Shown here piece by piece: positions 44,395 to 54,255 of a DNA stretch of 64,000 nucleotides. The stretch lies in assembly GCA_036560485.1 (NCBI GenBank), contig DATBRC010000020.1:186001-250000 (forward strand), written 5' to 3'. Both the position numbers and the translations under genes were made by a program. Below the pieces are notes generated by a model that saw only the letters and a program-made list of their open reading frames with translations, made no database searches and had not been told where the DNA came from. Within the stretch, counting starts at the first letter, position 1. Every line of letters begins with the position of its first letter. Source of the DNA: DATBRC01 sp036560485. Its GTDB lineage: Bacteria; Pseudomonadota; Gammaproteobacteria; Burkholderiales; Burkholderiaceae_D.

Positions 44395-47300
44395 TTACTG
44401 CATAAGTTCACGCCAAATCACCCGTTTACCGGTAAACACAGGTGCCACTGCTTTAAACTGCGTGTCTTTATCTATTTGAGGAGTCGGATCCGTAGAGGTC
44501 ACGACTTCGGCTACCGGTTTGCCATCTATATAAAGTACGTTTATACCGACGATGGTCGAATCATACTTGGATGAAACCAGATTGGTTGTCGTATCGATTG
44601 CCTTACCTGTTGTGTAATCGACAAAGTTGAGCCACCCATATCCGCCCGGCGAGCAATCCGTAGTCGAAGGAACGATAGTCGGTATCAGCAACGTCCCTAA
44701 CACTAATTGGCTGTCAATGTTGACACGTTCCCCGCTGTCAGGGAAATCAATATACCAACCCTGGCCAGTGGTGAAATCCACCGTCGCACTAGAGGTAGTA
44801 AGCCGAGTAGCCGTTCCATTCGGGTTATTACCTAATGTTTGATTCACCAACGTATTGCGTGGATTGATCAAGGTGGTGGTCGCTTCGTCATCTTTGATGG
44901 CATATTCCGACTGCTTCTGGGTTGTGCTCAAGTCACTTGATTCCAGATATTTACCGGTTCCGATAAAGATTACCCGTTTGTTCACGATTTTACCTAGCAC
45001 CGGCGTGGTAGTTATTGGCTGCGGACTGGTTCCGGCGGTATCCGAGAAAAGAGTTGCAAATTTCAGCACGTTACCGGTGCCAATCGCTGCTGTAGACGCA
45101 CCGTTAATATCAAACCGCCAGACATTTCCGAGCAAGTCGCCACCGTAGACGTAACCCACCAAGTTACCCACCGGCTCATTATTCCAGCCAGCGATCTTGG
45201 CGAGTCCGCTCGGCGTCGTAGTATCGCCCACGCCGGTACTGATCTTGCTGATGATCGCACCTGTTGCTGCATTTAGCACATAGAGATAGCCCCTGCCGTT
45301 ACCTGGACTGGTGTTGTTGTAACCTGAAGTGACCAGCACCACCCACGTGCCATCGGCCTTTCTGGTTACAATTGGCTTGCCAAAGCTATAGCCGAGATCA
45401 TCGTCTGTGTGAGTACCGATACCGCCGGAGGTTGTAAATTCCCATAGCAAAGCTGGGCTGTTTGGTGTGGTGATATCAAGCGCATAATAACCGCGCCCGC
45501 CGCCGTTCAATCCAGCTACCAGGATGGTTTTCCAGACAGCAGTGGCCGCATCGGTACAATTGGCCGTGCAAATATCCGTCGTGACTGGACTGCCATTCAC
45601 GAAGTTGGCGTGTGCGGTGCCGTAGTTCTTGTCCGCCAGTTTCCACATATTTGGTATCACCATGCTCGGTACGTATGCCCAGCGTTCTATGCCGGTGTCT
45701 GCTGCGAAGGCGTGCATCATGCCGTCGTTAGCACCCATAAAGACGGTCCCGGCACGACCTGCTTGTGCAGTGACAAACGCACTGTAGCCTGGGTAGGGGT
45801 AGCTGAATACCGGCTTGCTGAGAAAGGCCGGCTGGGATTCCAGAGCATCCCCCAGCACAGCCTCACGAGCGCGATACAATCGATTTGCTGCTGCATTGGT
45901 ATTGCGATCCTCATATCCGTTCTGTCCGCGCAGATAATTGATCAGGTTAGTACCTGCGGCAGCCGTCTGTTGCGCTGTGGTCAGTGAAATCCACTGGCTG
46001 AGCGTGCTGATTTGCGCAGCATTAAAGTACCCCGGATTTGCGGTTGCATAGGCGGAATCGAAGTCGATCAGGGCAGTGCCGCTGCTATTCGCAGTTTTAA
46101 TGGTACGCGTGTCGCTGACATCTGTCACTTTGCTATCCATGGTACCTGTACAGGCAGTCGCCATCTGTACCTTGCAATCCGTACCGTCCAGGACACCGCC
46201 CGTGCAGACCACCGAATTAGGCGTAACGCAGTTGTAGATCGTAGTGTCACCGCTGGTATCCGCAACAATGCTACCCGGTGATGCACAAGTGCCCGCCGTG
46301 ATATCTTGCACGCACCAGGAAGCGTTCACGTCGACCACACCGGTATCCGTGTTAATGCCGCGTGCTTCCAGATTCCCTTTCCACGACACCGTGGTATAGC
46401 TGGCAACGTAGGCGTAGTTATTGCCGGCAACCGGATTTAGCGTACTGGTTGCGGCAGCAGCGGCGGAACCTTTGCGGGAGTTGATGCCGGCCAGCGCATT
46501 GGAAAGGCCTGCGGATAGCGAAGTAGGGTCGGTGGCACTGAAATAAGCGCCATGTCCGTTTACCGCCGCATGCCACAGGTCATCGATATTTTCAACTTGA
46601 TCACTGCCCGGTACTGGCCAGGTGCATACTGTCCCGCTTGTTTGCCATGTACAAACAGTTCCGCTAGCGGTACTACCCAGCAAGACTGCTTGGTAATCGG
46701 CACTGCCGCCGGTCAGGTAGGAAGACGAATAAAGCATCCTGCCGCTCCCGCCCAGACCTAGCGTGAAAGTCGTCATATGCTGCTGTGTCTGACTGTCAGT
46801 GGCGCTAGTGAACACGTTATTTGTACAAAGTGTATTTCCTGCGCCGCAGTTACCCAAAGCAGACGTGCGCAGGTCGGTTTGGTAGTAATACATTGCCACG
46901 TCAGCCAGTGTGTCGCTGGTGCCACCAGTAGACCCAGGTGATGTTACCGCGCTAACCTTCACTTTATTACTTGGAGATGGTGCGGCCGTGTTTGTGCAAA
47001 TACCGTCAAGAGTCGCAGCACCATTGTTACTCCAACTACTAGGTGTGCAGCTCTCGCTACCCGTGACCGTTGTGACCGATACGTTGCAGGAACCGATTTG
47101 TGGCTGAGTCTGTAATTGTTTTTTTCCGCCAGTACAGGTACTTGATTTTTTCGCATAAGAATTGCGCGTATACGTAATCGTCACAGTTGTGCTGGCTTGT
47201 GCGCCATCGTTGTAAGGTCTGCCATAAGTTCCATCCTGGTTGCCGACAGCTGTGCTGCCATCGAGCTTGAACCCAGCATTCCCGTTCCAGTAACCGTCCG

Positions 47301-48552
47301 TGGACAGGATAGTGAAGTTTTGTTGACAGGAATACTGCAGAGGATCGGTGGTTCCTGTCAATAATCCTGCATAGTAGAGTCCGGCATTCGATAGTGCTTC
47401 ACGCAACGGGGTGCTGTTGTTGGGGACTGTGTTGTAAAAAGAGGTGTACCAATTGCTCCGTTGCGTGGTCTCAAACACGTCAATAGCCACGGTGGGTGAG
47501 GAGGATGAGTTGATCTTCATCAGTCCGACGCGATAATTGTTGTCAAGTACGCTGAATGCGCGCCCGGCAGAGGTTTTCATCATCTGCATACGAGTACGGT
47601 AATAGCTGTACCAGTTGGCAAAGTTGGTCAGACTAGCGGCTGAGGTATCCGGGAATACGTCAGGAGTAAGCGTCATGGTGCCAGAGGCTATGGTGATCAC
47701 CGGCGTGTAATTGGCAGCCGACGTCGGGCCTGTGATCGTGATGGTGGTACCAGAAGCACTGGCGGTAAAGCCGTTCATCGTGATCTTGGCTGCGATATTG
47801 GCGGCCACGGTACTGGCCGTGGCGTTGGCAGTAGAAGTACCTGACATCAACTCGACCCCATTCACCGTAATATGACTGACCGAAGTGGAGTTTGACCCGC
47901 TAACAGTGATGGTTGTCGTTTCGTTGCCGGATAAAGTACGTTTGCTGAATACAGAAGTGGCCGAGCCAATCGCAGTGTTGCATTCTGTGTAAAAAGTAGA
48001 GCCAGTGTTAGCGAAATTCGGCGTGGTTTGCGTGCCGCTGTACGCATAGTAAAAAGCCCTGTATGGCCCCAGCGAGGTGCCGCCAGAATACGACCCGTAG
48101 CTGCTGTAGGTCGTATTTGCCGCATCCGGAACGAATCGGTTGGCGATGAATTGGGTATTTAAATCCCTGGCTGTCGTGGCGCTGTCGAAGCCATTGTCTT
48201 TGGCAGCTGTGAAACTGGCATCGGCATACGCAACCTTGTTGGCATCCAATGGCGGTAGATAGGTTATCGCAGGGTTGTAATAAATGGCATTGCAGTGACT
48301 GCTGTGATAACCATAATCGCCACGGAAATTATCCGCCGCATCCGGCAGGTAGGTCCACGTCATACTTCCCGAATCATCCAGAACGAATAGCACATTCGGT
48401 TTGATCACGGTGTTGGTTGCTGTCGCCAACGGCGCTGTTGCCAATGAAACCGAAGCGGCCAGCGCGGGCAATGGCAAGGCGAAACCCATCGCAAGCACAA
48501 GGGAAAGCAATTGATAACGGATAACAGGGAGATGGTTCAGATAACGTTTCAT
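44395..48552 (-). CDS. pilY1: PilY1-type pilus adhesin/biogenesis protein
   Basis: 1385 residues, last gene of the minor pilin operon. Signal peptide residues 1-33. A von Willebrand A region starts near residue 50 with the metal site DDSGSM; it appears interrupted at about residues 205-300 by a Ser/Thr/Val-rich beta domain. The C-terminal beta-propeller spans about residues 900-1330 (VFMGANDGMMHAFAADTG at ~940, DLGYSFGKPIVTRKADGTWVV). PilY1 sits at the pilus tip, promotes pilus extension and adhesion and senses surfaces. Codons are GC-richer than the flanks. GAGAGG precedes the ATG, 11 bases after pilX. Confidence 0.93.
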   Translation of the reverse strand: MKRYLNHLPVIRYQLLSLVLAMGFALPLPALAASVSLATAPLATATNTVIKPNVLFVLDDSGSMTWTYLPDAADNFRGDYGYHSSHCNAIYYNPAITYLPPLDANKVAYADASFTAAKDNGFDSATTARDLNTQFIANRFVPDAANTTYSSYGSYSGGTSLGPYRAFYYAYSGTQTTPNFANTGSTFYTECNTAIGSATSVFSKRTLSGNETTTITVSGSNSTSVSHITVNGVELMSGTSTANATASTVAANIAAKITMNGFTASASGTTITITGPTSAANYTPVITIASGTMTLTPDVFPDTSAASLTNFANWYSYYRTRMQMMKTSAGRAFSVLDNNYRVGLMKINSSSSPTVAIDVFETTQRSNWYTSFYNTVPNNSTPLREALSNAGLYYAGLLTGTTDPLQYSCQQNFTILSTDGYWNGNAGFKLDGSTAVGNQDGTYGRPYNDGAQASTTVTITYTRNSYAKKSSTCTGGKKQLQTQPQIGSCNVSVTTVTGSESCTPSSWSNNGAATLDGICTNTAAPSPSNKVKVSAVTSPGSTGGTSDTLADVAMYYYQTDLRTSALGNCGAGNTLCTNNVFTSATDSQTQQHMTTFTLGLGGSGRMLYSSSYLTGGSADYQAVLLGSTASGTVCTWQTSGTVCTWPVPGSDQVENIDDLWHAAVNGHGAYFSATDPTSLSAGLSNALAGINSRKGSAAAAATSTLNPVAGNNYAYVASYTTVSWKGNLEARGINTDTGVVDVNASWCVQDITAGTCASPGSIVADTSGDTTIYNCVTPNSVVCTGGVLDGTDCKVQMATACTGTMDSKVTDVSDTRTIKTANSSGTALIDFDSAYATANPGYFNAAQISTLSQWISLTTAQQTAAAGTNLINYLRGQNGYEDRNTNAAANRLYRAREAVLGDALESQPAFLSKPVFSYPYPGYSAFVTAQAGRAGTVFMGANDGMMHAFAADTGIERWAYVPSMVIPNMWKLADKNYGTAHANFVNGSPVTTDICTANCTDAATAVWKTILVAGLNGGGRGYYALDITTPNSPALLWEFTTSGGIGTHTDDDLGYSFGKPIVTRKADGTWVVLVTSGYNNTSPGNGRGYLYVLNAATGAIISKISTGVGDTTTPSGLAKIAGWNNEPVGNLVGYVYGGDLLGNVWRFDINGASTAAIGTGNVLKFATLFSDTAGTSPQPITTTPVLGKIVNKRVIFIGTGKYLESSDLSTTQKQSEYAIKDDEATTTLINPRNTLVNQTLGNNPNGTATRLTTSSATVDFTTGQGWYIDFPDSGERVNIDSQLVLGTLLIPTIVPSTTDCSPGGYGWLNFVDYTTGKAIDTTTNLVSSKYDSTIVGINVLYIDGKPVAEVVTSTDPTPQIDKDTQFKAVAPVFTGKRVIWRELMQ

Positions 48553-48563
48553 GATTGCCTCTC

Positions 48564-49205
48564 TTAAAATACTAATGCCTGCACGTAGCTGACGGTGTTT
48601 CTTGGGCCTTGGGTTCTAGTAGTAATGCGCACCTCGGGTGCCTGACCTGCCACTGGGCACCCTGCACCCTGACAGACATCTTGCGGGAGAGGGATGTTCT
48701 GTCCATTTGGATCCACTGTTGCGCCGCTGAACAGGCAATCCGCATTTTGAACTGCGACATTTTGATTTCGGCACAGGCGCTGGATGATATAGCTGATTTT
48801 ATTTCCGCTGCTATCGGTTATCGGGGTGACGGCGGTCGAAGCGGCCCAGGTCGCATCGGCGGAGAGGTCCAGCGCAGGAGTGACGACGCTGGAGTAATAG
48901 CCATGCGTGGCATCGTCATTATTAAAGGCGTGACTTGTATCTGTTAAGACATTCAAAGTGTTGTTTGCAGCCTGTGTTGTCGCTAACCATGTTATAGCGG
49001 CCTCAACACCTGCATCCCCTGAAGAGGTAGCAGACTGCCTGAAGGCCAAATTGCCGGCGATGACAGTGTTGGTATCAACAGAACGTATCAACGCTACTGC
49101 AGCGAGCGATAGGACGAGCAACGCTATCAGAGCGAAAAAAAGCACCAAGCCGCGCTGCCTTATTATCCGCAGCCGTTCAAACGAGTATGTGAGCTGTGAG
49201 TTCAT
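48564..49205 (-). CDS. pilX: Minor pilin-associated protein PilX
   Basis: 213 residues. A basic start (RLRIIRQRG) leads into a hydrophobic helix (LVLFFALIALLVLSLAAVALI), the PilX N-terminus, which lacks the usual Glu5. A pilin-like part with SGDAGVEAAITWL and a Cys-bearing end follows. PilX is part of the priming tip complex. The ATG overlaps the pilW stop as ATGA. Confidence 0.88.
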   Translation of the reverse strand: MNSQLTYSFERLRIIRQRGLVLFFALIALLVLSLAAVALIRSVDTNTVIAGNLAFRQSATSSGDAGVEAAITWLATTQAANNTLNVLTDTSHAFNNDDATHGYYSSVVTPALDLSADATWAASTAVTPITDSSGNKISYIIQRLCRNQNVAVQNADCLFSGATVDPNGQNIPLPQDVCQGAGCPVAGQAPEVRITTRTQGPRNTVSYVQALVF

Positions 49206-50314
49206 AGCGTATCCTTGGACCAGATCACGTTGCGCAAGGGAATGATGGTTTCAAACACCCGGTAGCGGTAGCGCGCCCAATTTGCGTCGCCCTGGCTTAG
49301 GTCTATCGTTGGTGCCGGGTTGGCGCCAGTCCCTTCCCATGCGCACAGGCCGGTAGGGTTTGCGGCAGTCGTGGAGCTGCAGGCCGTTGTCACAACACCC
49401 GGTTCCATTTTTGAATTGCGCGCCACCACTGCAATGCGTATTGCCTTGATCCGATTACGGTCCACGACGGTAGGTGTTGCCCAAGTTCCTCCGCTAGCGT
49501 CGACCCAAGAAGTGATCTTGTTAAAATCGGGACTGGTATTGCTCAATCCTGAAGCAGAAACTCCATACTGTGCCTGGATATTGACAATGCCGGGGACGCT
49601 ATCGGTACCGTTACGTTGCAAATTGCCGTTACTGACGGCATAGGTAATCGTGTTCCAGCTCCCGAGACACGCAAGATTGGCGCCAACAACAGCCTGAGTT
49701 ACGGTAACTGCTGTTTTGGTAGCGTCGGCATCTCCAAATGTGATAGTCGTGGTTCCTGGTATGGCTTTCGCTGTAGTTATGGCACATGCAGAGCCATTGG
49801 TGATCAGGATCTTATCGTTTATTTTGCAGCCTAAATTACTGGTAACGGCCACGTCTTGTGCTGGTGCGGCTGTAGCACCTGAAGCAGCTGGCAACGCAGT
49901 TAACTGGGTAGGAACGCCCCCCATGGTTGAGTCGCCGTAGCGTATGGTAATCGTATCACTCGCGCTAACACCTCCACCAGCAACACCCTCAGTGATCGTA
50001 ACCGGAGAGAGACTGGGAATGGGGTTGTCCGCAACGCCGTCGACCTTTAGCGTTGTGCACTCAAGCGGCGAATTCGTAACAGGCAAAATGGGGTACCCTG
50101 CCAGACGCAGTTCCCTTCCGATACTATAGAGCGCAATGCCGCCATTAGTCTGCGCATCGGATGTTCCCGTGGTGGCGCGTTTTTGCGCTTCAAAGACGGT
50201 CGAAACCTGCATGATGACCAGTGTCAAAACCAGGCCGATAGCCAGTCCGACCATGATTTCTACCAAGGTGAAACCGGAATGATTAACGGATATGCGACTG
50301 CTGTTCGGTTTCAT
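49202..50314 (-). CDS. pilW: Minor pilin-associated protein PilW
   Basis: 370 residues. Prepilin signal SVNHSGFTLVEIMVGLAIGL with cleavage after Gly and Glu5 of the mature chain. The rest is Ser/Thr-rich with several cysteines. Start at 50314 places the signal correctly; the longer frame to 50392 overlaps pilV and is rejected. It begins four bases after the pilV stop. Confidence 0.9.
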   Translation of the reverse strand: MKPNSSRISVNHSGFTLVEIMVGLAIGLVLTLVIMQVSTVFEAQKRATTGTSDAQTNGGIALYSIGRELRLAGYPILPVTNSPLECTTLKVDGVADNPIPSLSPVTITEGVAGGGVSASDTITIRYGDSTMGGVPTQLTALPAASGATAAPAQDVAVTSNLGCKINDKILITNGSACAITTAKAIPGTTTITFGDADATKTAVTVTQAVVGANLACLGSWNTITYAVSNGNLQRNGTDSVPGIVNIQAQYGVSASGLSNTSPDFNKITSWVDASGGTWATPTVVDRNRIKAIRIAVVARNSKMEPGVVTTACSSTTAANPTGLCAWEGTGANPAPTIDLSQGDANWARYRYRVFETIIPLRNVIWSKDTL

Positions 50315-50318
50315 AGCC

Positions 50319-50744
50319 CTAGCCCCCGATGACGTTGGCAGTGGTGGTAAAACAGTGTGCCACAAGCATGTAGCATGGTCCCACGGTCGCATCTGTAGCA
50401 GCCGTCTCGCCCGGCTCAGTCCAGCCGACAGTCACTTGAAACTGACCAGCAGACGGTTGGGTCACAGTCAATAACCCTCCTGGTAACAATGTGGAAATAT
50501 TGACATTCGACGCAACATACGAATTCAGATTTCCAGGGTCAGACCAAATCAAACCTATTCTTTCTTGGGCAATATAACTGGCATCGGAACGGTATTTTGA
50601 ACCAGACGTGTTTTTAATCATGGAAGCTTGCAATCCAACGATAGCCAGCACGCCAAAGGAAAAAATCAGGATCGCAATCAATGCCTCCAACAACGAAACG
50701 CCCTGCTGCGCAAACTTCGAGTGAGGAATTTTATATTTCTGCAT
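50319..50744 (-). CDS. pilV: Minor pilin PilV
   Basis: 141 residues. The signal reads KFAQQGVSLLEALIAILIFSFGVLA, with cleavage after Gly and Glu5 kept. PilV joins the tip complex with PilW, PilX and FimT/FimU. Start at 50744 (GGAG nine bases upstream) rather than 50804, whose extra residues overlap fimT. Confidence 0.9.
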   Translation of the reverse strand: MQKYKIPHSKFAQQGVSLLEALIAILIFSFGVLAIVGLQASMIKNTSGSKYRSDASYIAQERIGLIWSDPGNLNSYVASNVNISTLLPGGLLTVTQPSAGQFQVTVGWTEPGETAATDATVGPCYMLVAHCFTTTANVIGG

Positions 50745-50758
50745 GATTTTTTCTCCGA

Positions 50759-51283
50759 TTAGCATGCGGCTGGACTGGATCCCGACGCCAGACTCGGGTC
50801 GCACATTCTGGTTACTCCGCCGAGACCAAGGACGACCCGCAAATTCTTGTTACCGCCGGCTGCCGCAAAATCAACTTGGGTGAATGGAGCGGAAGCATCC
50901 GCATTAGTAGCAAGGATTCCACCTAAATTATTGAACGTAATGGTCGTCGCATTTGTAGGTGATACCGTGGTTGTGACGCCTGTTGATCCTTCAGCGCTGT
51001 ATCGTGATTCAATCACTGAAGCAGGATTAACGACATTAACGGTCCAGTTGGTGCCTGTCCCTAAAACAAAACTGACATTTGTATTACGTGCAACCGCCTC
51101 TGCCCGCGCACGTTGCAACCCGCTTGCCACCGACTCGGCCGTGGTGCGAATCCTGGTATTCGTAATCCATACTTTGAAGCTGGGAATAGCCACCCCCAGC
51201 AATATAGCCATGATCGTAATACCGATCATCAACTCCACCAGCGTAAATCCCAAGTGCCCCGATTTTAGTTTGGCGCTCAACAT
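50759..51283 (-). CDS. fimT: Minor pilin FimT/FimU type (GspH-like)
   Basis: 174 residues. Prepilin signal HLGFTLVELMIGITIMAILL, then a GspH/FimT domain (SVASGLQRARAEAVARN, VSFVLGTGTNWTV). Start at 51283: AGGAGG lies four bases upstream and this ribosome site sits inside the last codons of pilE, so translation of the two is likely linked. A CxxxxxxxxxxxC pair is near the end. Confidence 0.9.
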   Translation of the reverse strand: MLSAKLKSGHLGFTLVELMIGITIMAILLGVAIPSFKVWITNTRIRTTAESVASGLQRARAEAVARNTNVSFVLGTGTNWTVNVVNPASVIESRYSAEGSTGVTTTVSPTNATTITFNNLGGILATNADASAPFTQVDFAAAGGNKNLRVVLGLGGVTRMCDPSLASGSSPAAC

Positions 51284-51687
51284 CCACCTCCTTTTTTGAT
51301 GACCCAGCATGTGATGCTATTACCCCAGGGAGTAGTGGAAGTCTTCGTGTTGTCTTGGTTTATGGTGTAACTATAGGCAGACAGATTGCCTATGCCGGTT
51401 GCGGTAATTGTGTAGATAGTCGGGGTAAGTACCGCAGTCGTGCAAGCATAAGTGAACGACGCTGTAGCAGCAGGGCATGTTCCCCCTGAATAGGTACGAT
51501 TGTCCTGGAAAAATTGTTCCATCTTGACTCGCCCATTCGATAATGAAGATGTAGCCTCCATTAACTTTCCGCGTATAACATGGTCGGTATATGCAGGTAT
51601 TGCAATTGCTGACAATATGCCGATCACCACTACCGTGATCATCAATTCGATGAGCGTAAAACCTCGACTATACTGGCCAAACTTCAT
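51277..51687 (-). CDS. pilE: Type IV pilin PilE-like
   Basis: 136 residues. A short leader MKFGQYSRG precedes FTLIELMITVVVIGILSAIAIPAY, cleaved after Gly9, with Glu5 kept. Two cysteine pairs (TCPA..YACTT and TCWVIKKGGGC) probably form the C-terminal disulfides. In this operon PilE is usually a minor pilin. First gene of the cluster, GGAG five bases before the ATG, behind a sigma-54-type promoter match. Confidence 0.92.
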   Translation of the reverse strand: MKFGQYSRGFTLIELMITVVVIGILSAIAIPAYTDHVIRGKLMEATSSLSNGRVKMEQFFQDNRTYSGGTCPAATASFTYACTTAVLTPTIYTITATGIGNLSAYSYTINQDNTKTSTTPWGNSITCWVIKKGGGC

Positions 51688-51734
51688 GATTTCTCCTATA
51701 TATCGTCGCCTGTGCGCACGTGTTTTGTCGTATT

Positions 51735-51750
51735 TGCAATACCTATGCCC
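51735..51750 (-). promoter_or_regulatory. Candidate sigma-54 promoter of the pil operon
   Basis: On the minus strand GGGCATAGGTATTGCA has GG and GC exactly 10 bases apart, matching TGGCAC-N5-TTGCW in most positions. It would start the message about 37 bases before the pilE ATG. Pilin genes are RpoN-dependent in Pseudomonas. Confidence 0.6.
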
Positions 51751-52191
51751 TGTTGCGATGCATTTATACGCGCCGCAAAAAATGAAGCGGTAATAAATAC
51801 TAATTGCTTTAGATTAATACAAAGTCCCGCCATTGCCATTTTTGCCCGATAAACGACATTTTTTTCATGATGAACGGCAACGCTAGTGTGGCGGCTTGAT
51901 AGCAAATGACTATGCTGTTTCGATTTAACTGCATTTCGCCATTTATGATTCATACCCAACAAAATGCAGTGATGCTTGGGGACACCTAAGTTCCATGAGG
52001 CAAATTTAGCAATACATTCCCTTTTGGCAGAAATGTACATAACTTTAATAAACACCTCCATTTTCCAAAGTAATAGGCACAGAAAAAATCCAGAATATAA
52101 AATAATCGTCTGTAGTGGATATAAAATCATGATTACCAACCGCCATAACAAACACCAATAAATCTATTCTGTGACTCCACTTGGACTACAA
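51751..52191. other. Intergenic region upstream of the pil operon
   Basis: 441 bases between the pilE promoter and the end of the GGDEF/EAL gene. An open frame of 151 codons on the minus strand (51696-52151) lacks family likeness and a ribosome site, and overlaps the pilE promoter; not called. It may hold sites for an activator of the sigma-54 promoter. Confidence 0.45.
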
Positions 52192-54255
52192 CTACAAAAT
52201 GTTAATTACCAAGCTTTTTCCATCTAATAACATTTGTTCAAATTGTTCAATAGGCAACGGCCGACTAAAGTGATACCCCTGCATCACATCACAATCATTG
52301 CCTTGCAAATAATCAAGTTGTTCCGCCGTTTCCACCCCTTCAGCAACAACTTGCAATCGCAAACTATGCGCCAATGAAATGATCGATGCAACAATCGCCG
52401 CATCATCGGGGTTAACTGTAATATCGCGGACGAACGATTGATCCACCTTGAGGACATCAATCGGAAAGCGCTTCAAATAGGACAGGCTCGAATACCCTGT
52501 TCCAAAATCATCGATCGAAATTTGTACACCCAACTCGTTCAGTTTTCGCAATATCTCGATGGCGCGTTCAACGTCCGCCATTACCATGCTTTCAGTCAGT
52601 TCAATTTCCAGGTACTGTGGATCGAGCTTGGTTTCAGCCAATGCAAATGCAATTAATTCGACCAGATCGTGTTGTGTAAATTGGCGTGCCGAGAGATTCA
52701 CCGCGATCTTTATTTTGTCGTGTCCTGCTCGCTGCCAGGCTTTGTTTTGTGCGCATGCGGTCCGGATCACCCATGCGCCTATCGGTACAATCAATCCGGT
52801 TTCTTCGGCAAGGGCGATAAAGCGGCTAGGTAGAATCATTCCGAAATCAGGATGATTCCAGCGAATCAAAGCTTCCACTCCAATGATCTTGCCGGTACGC
52901 AGATCGACTTGCGGCTGGTAATGCAGCTCGAACTGATCCTGCTCCAATGCAGCACGCAAGTCACCTTCCATGTGCAATCGCTCCAGTGCGCGCTCATTCA
53001 TCGTCGGCGTGTAAAACTGCGAATTATTACGTCCTATTTCTTTGGCACGATACATGGCGATATCGGCATGCTTCATTAATATTTCCGGATCTTTACCGTC
53101 GGTTGGGTAAACTGAGATGCCGATACTGCATGTGATGAAGAATTCATAGTCCTCTATGATGAAAGGCATCACAACAGAATCCTTGATACGCTGAATAACG
53201 CGCATGGCCATGTTTTCATCGGTACGCTCCGGCAGCACCAATACGAATTCATCACCACCGAGACGTGCCACCGTATCCGTTTCGCGCACAGCTGACTGCA
53301 ATCGTTCCGATACCGTTTTTAATAGACTATCACCTGCCTTGTGTCCAAGCGTATCGTTGATGAATTTGAAATGATCGAGGTCCACAAAAACGACCCATAC
53401 CGGATGTCCATATCGATCCGCATATGCAATTTCCTGACTCAAGCGGTCGCGCAGCAAATTACGGTTGGCAAGTCCGGTTAGTGTATCCTGGTTTGTTTGA
53501 TATTCAAGCTCGGCCTGATAACGCTTCATTGCGGTGATGTCGTATTGGGACACCACAAAATGCGTCAGCTCTCCAGCGGCATCTTTTACCGGCGCGATAT
53601 AAAGGTCACTCCAAAACACCGTGCCGTCTTTTTTATAACTGCGAAAAATTGCGTGGCCTTCACGCTTCTCCTGCATGGCGGCGTTGAATTCCGCCACACC
53701 CGGCTGATGAAGATCATCTCTGATCAAAATCAAAAGGCTCTGTCCTATAACTTCTTCAACCGTATAGCCTGTGATGCGTTCAAATGCAGGATTGATATAT
53801 TCAATCGGATGATAAGGTGTCACTGCAGTAATGATGATGATCGCATTTGGGCTTGCTTCGATCGCCCTATGTCGTAATTGTAGTGCCTTCTCGGCAATCA
53901 TCCTCGCTGCAATATCTTCATTCAGCAATTGGTTTGCACGGCGGGCTTCAAATGTCCGTTCATCAACCAGCCGCCGAATGCGTCTTGCACGCGATGCAAG
54001 CGTTTGTATATATACCGTCGCAAGCAGGGTAAACAAGATCCCGCCAACCAAGGCGATTAGGGAACCTTCTTGGTGATACACCGTAATAAGCGAGGGCGAC
54101 GCCGTAACATTCGCACGTTGCGAAAAATCGGCCACCATTGCGTCATGCTCTAGCCTACGCAAGGCGATAAACAACAAAGCTGTAGCGACCAGGCCTGAGA
54201 TCAAAGTCAATGCAGCAGCAATGGAGATAGAAAAAGGCAAACGGTTTCGAAACAT
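52192..54255 (-). CDS. GGDEF/EAL cyclic-di-GMP enzyme with PAS domain
   Basis: 687 residues. An N-terminal helix (SISIAAALTLISGLVATALLFIALR) and a second hydrophobic segment near residue 65 flank a short periplasmic loop. A PAS domain covers about residues 130-250. The GGDEF domain has an intact GGDEF at about residue 332, and the EAL domain has EALIRWNHP at about 462, ELTESMVM and DDFGTGYSSL, all active-site motifs. Both synthesis and breakdown of c-di-GMP are possible. Two PilZ proteins in the window are candidate receivers. An AT-rich palindromic cluster lies upstream. Confidence 0.94.
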   Translation of the reverse strand: MFRNRLPFSISIAAALTLISGLVATALLFIALRRLEHDAMVADFSQRANVTASPSLITVYHQEGSLIALVGGILFTLLATVYIQTLASRARRIRRLVDERTFEARRANQLLNEDIAARMIAEKALQLRHRAIEASPNAIIIITAVTPYHPIEYINPAFERITGYTVEEVIGQSLLILIRDDLHQPGVAEFNAAMQEKREGHAIFRSYKKDGTVFWSDLYIAPVKDAAGELTHFVVSQYDITAMKRYQAELEYQTNQDTLTGLANRNLLRDRLSQEIAYADRYGHPVWVVFVDLDHFKFINDTLGHKAGDSLLKTVSERLQSAVRETDTVARLGGDEFVLVLPERTDENMAMRVIQRIKDSVVMPFIIEDYEFFITCSIGISVYPTDGKDPEILMKHADIAMYRAKEIGRNNSQFYTPTMNERALERLHMEGDLRAALEQDQFELHYQPQVDLRTGKIIGVEALIRWNHPDFGMILPSRFIALAEETGLIVPIGAWVIRTACAQNKAWQRAGHDKIKIAVNLSARQFTQHDLVELIAFALAETKLDPQYLEIELTESMVMADVERAIEILRKLNELGVQISIDDFGTGYSSLSYLKRFPIDVLKVDQSFVRDITVNPDDAAIVASIISLAHSLRLQVVAEGVETAEQLDYLQGNDCDVMQGYHFSRPLPIEQFEQMLLDGKSLVINIL

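Noticed and set aside
44169..44405. 78-codon open frame before the pilY1 terminator
   Set aside because: Runs through a strong terminator and into pilY1; no family likeness.
51696..52151. 151-codon open frame upstream of the pil operon
   Set aside because: Overlaps the sigma-54-type promoter, no ribosome site, no family likeness.
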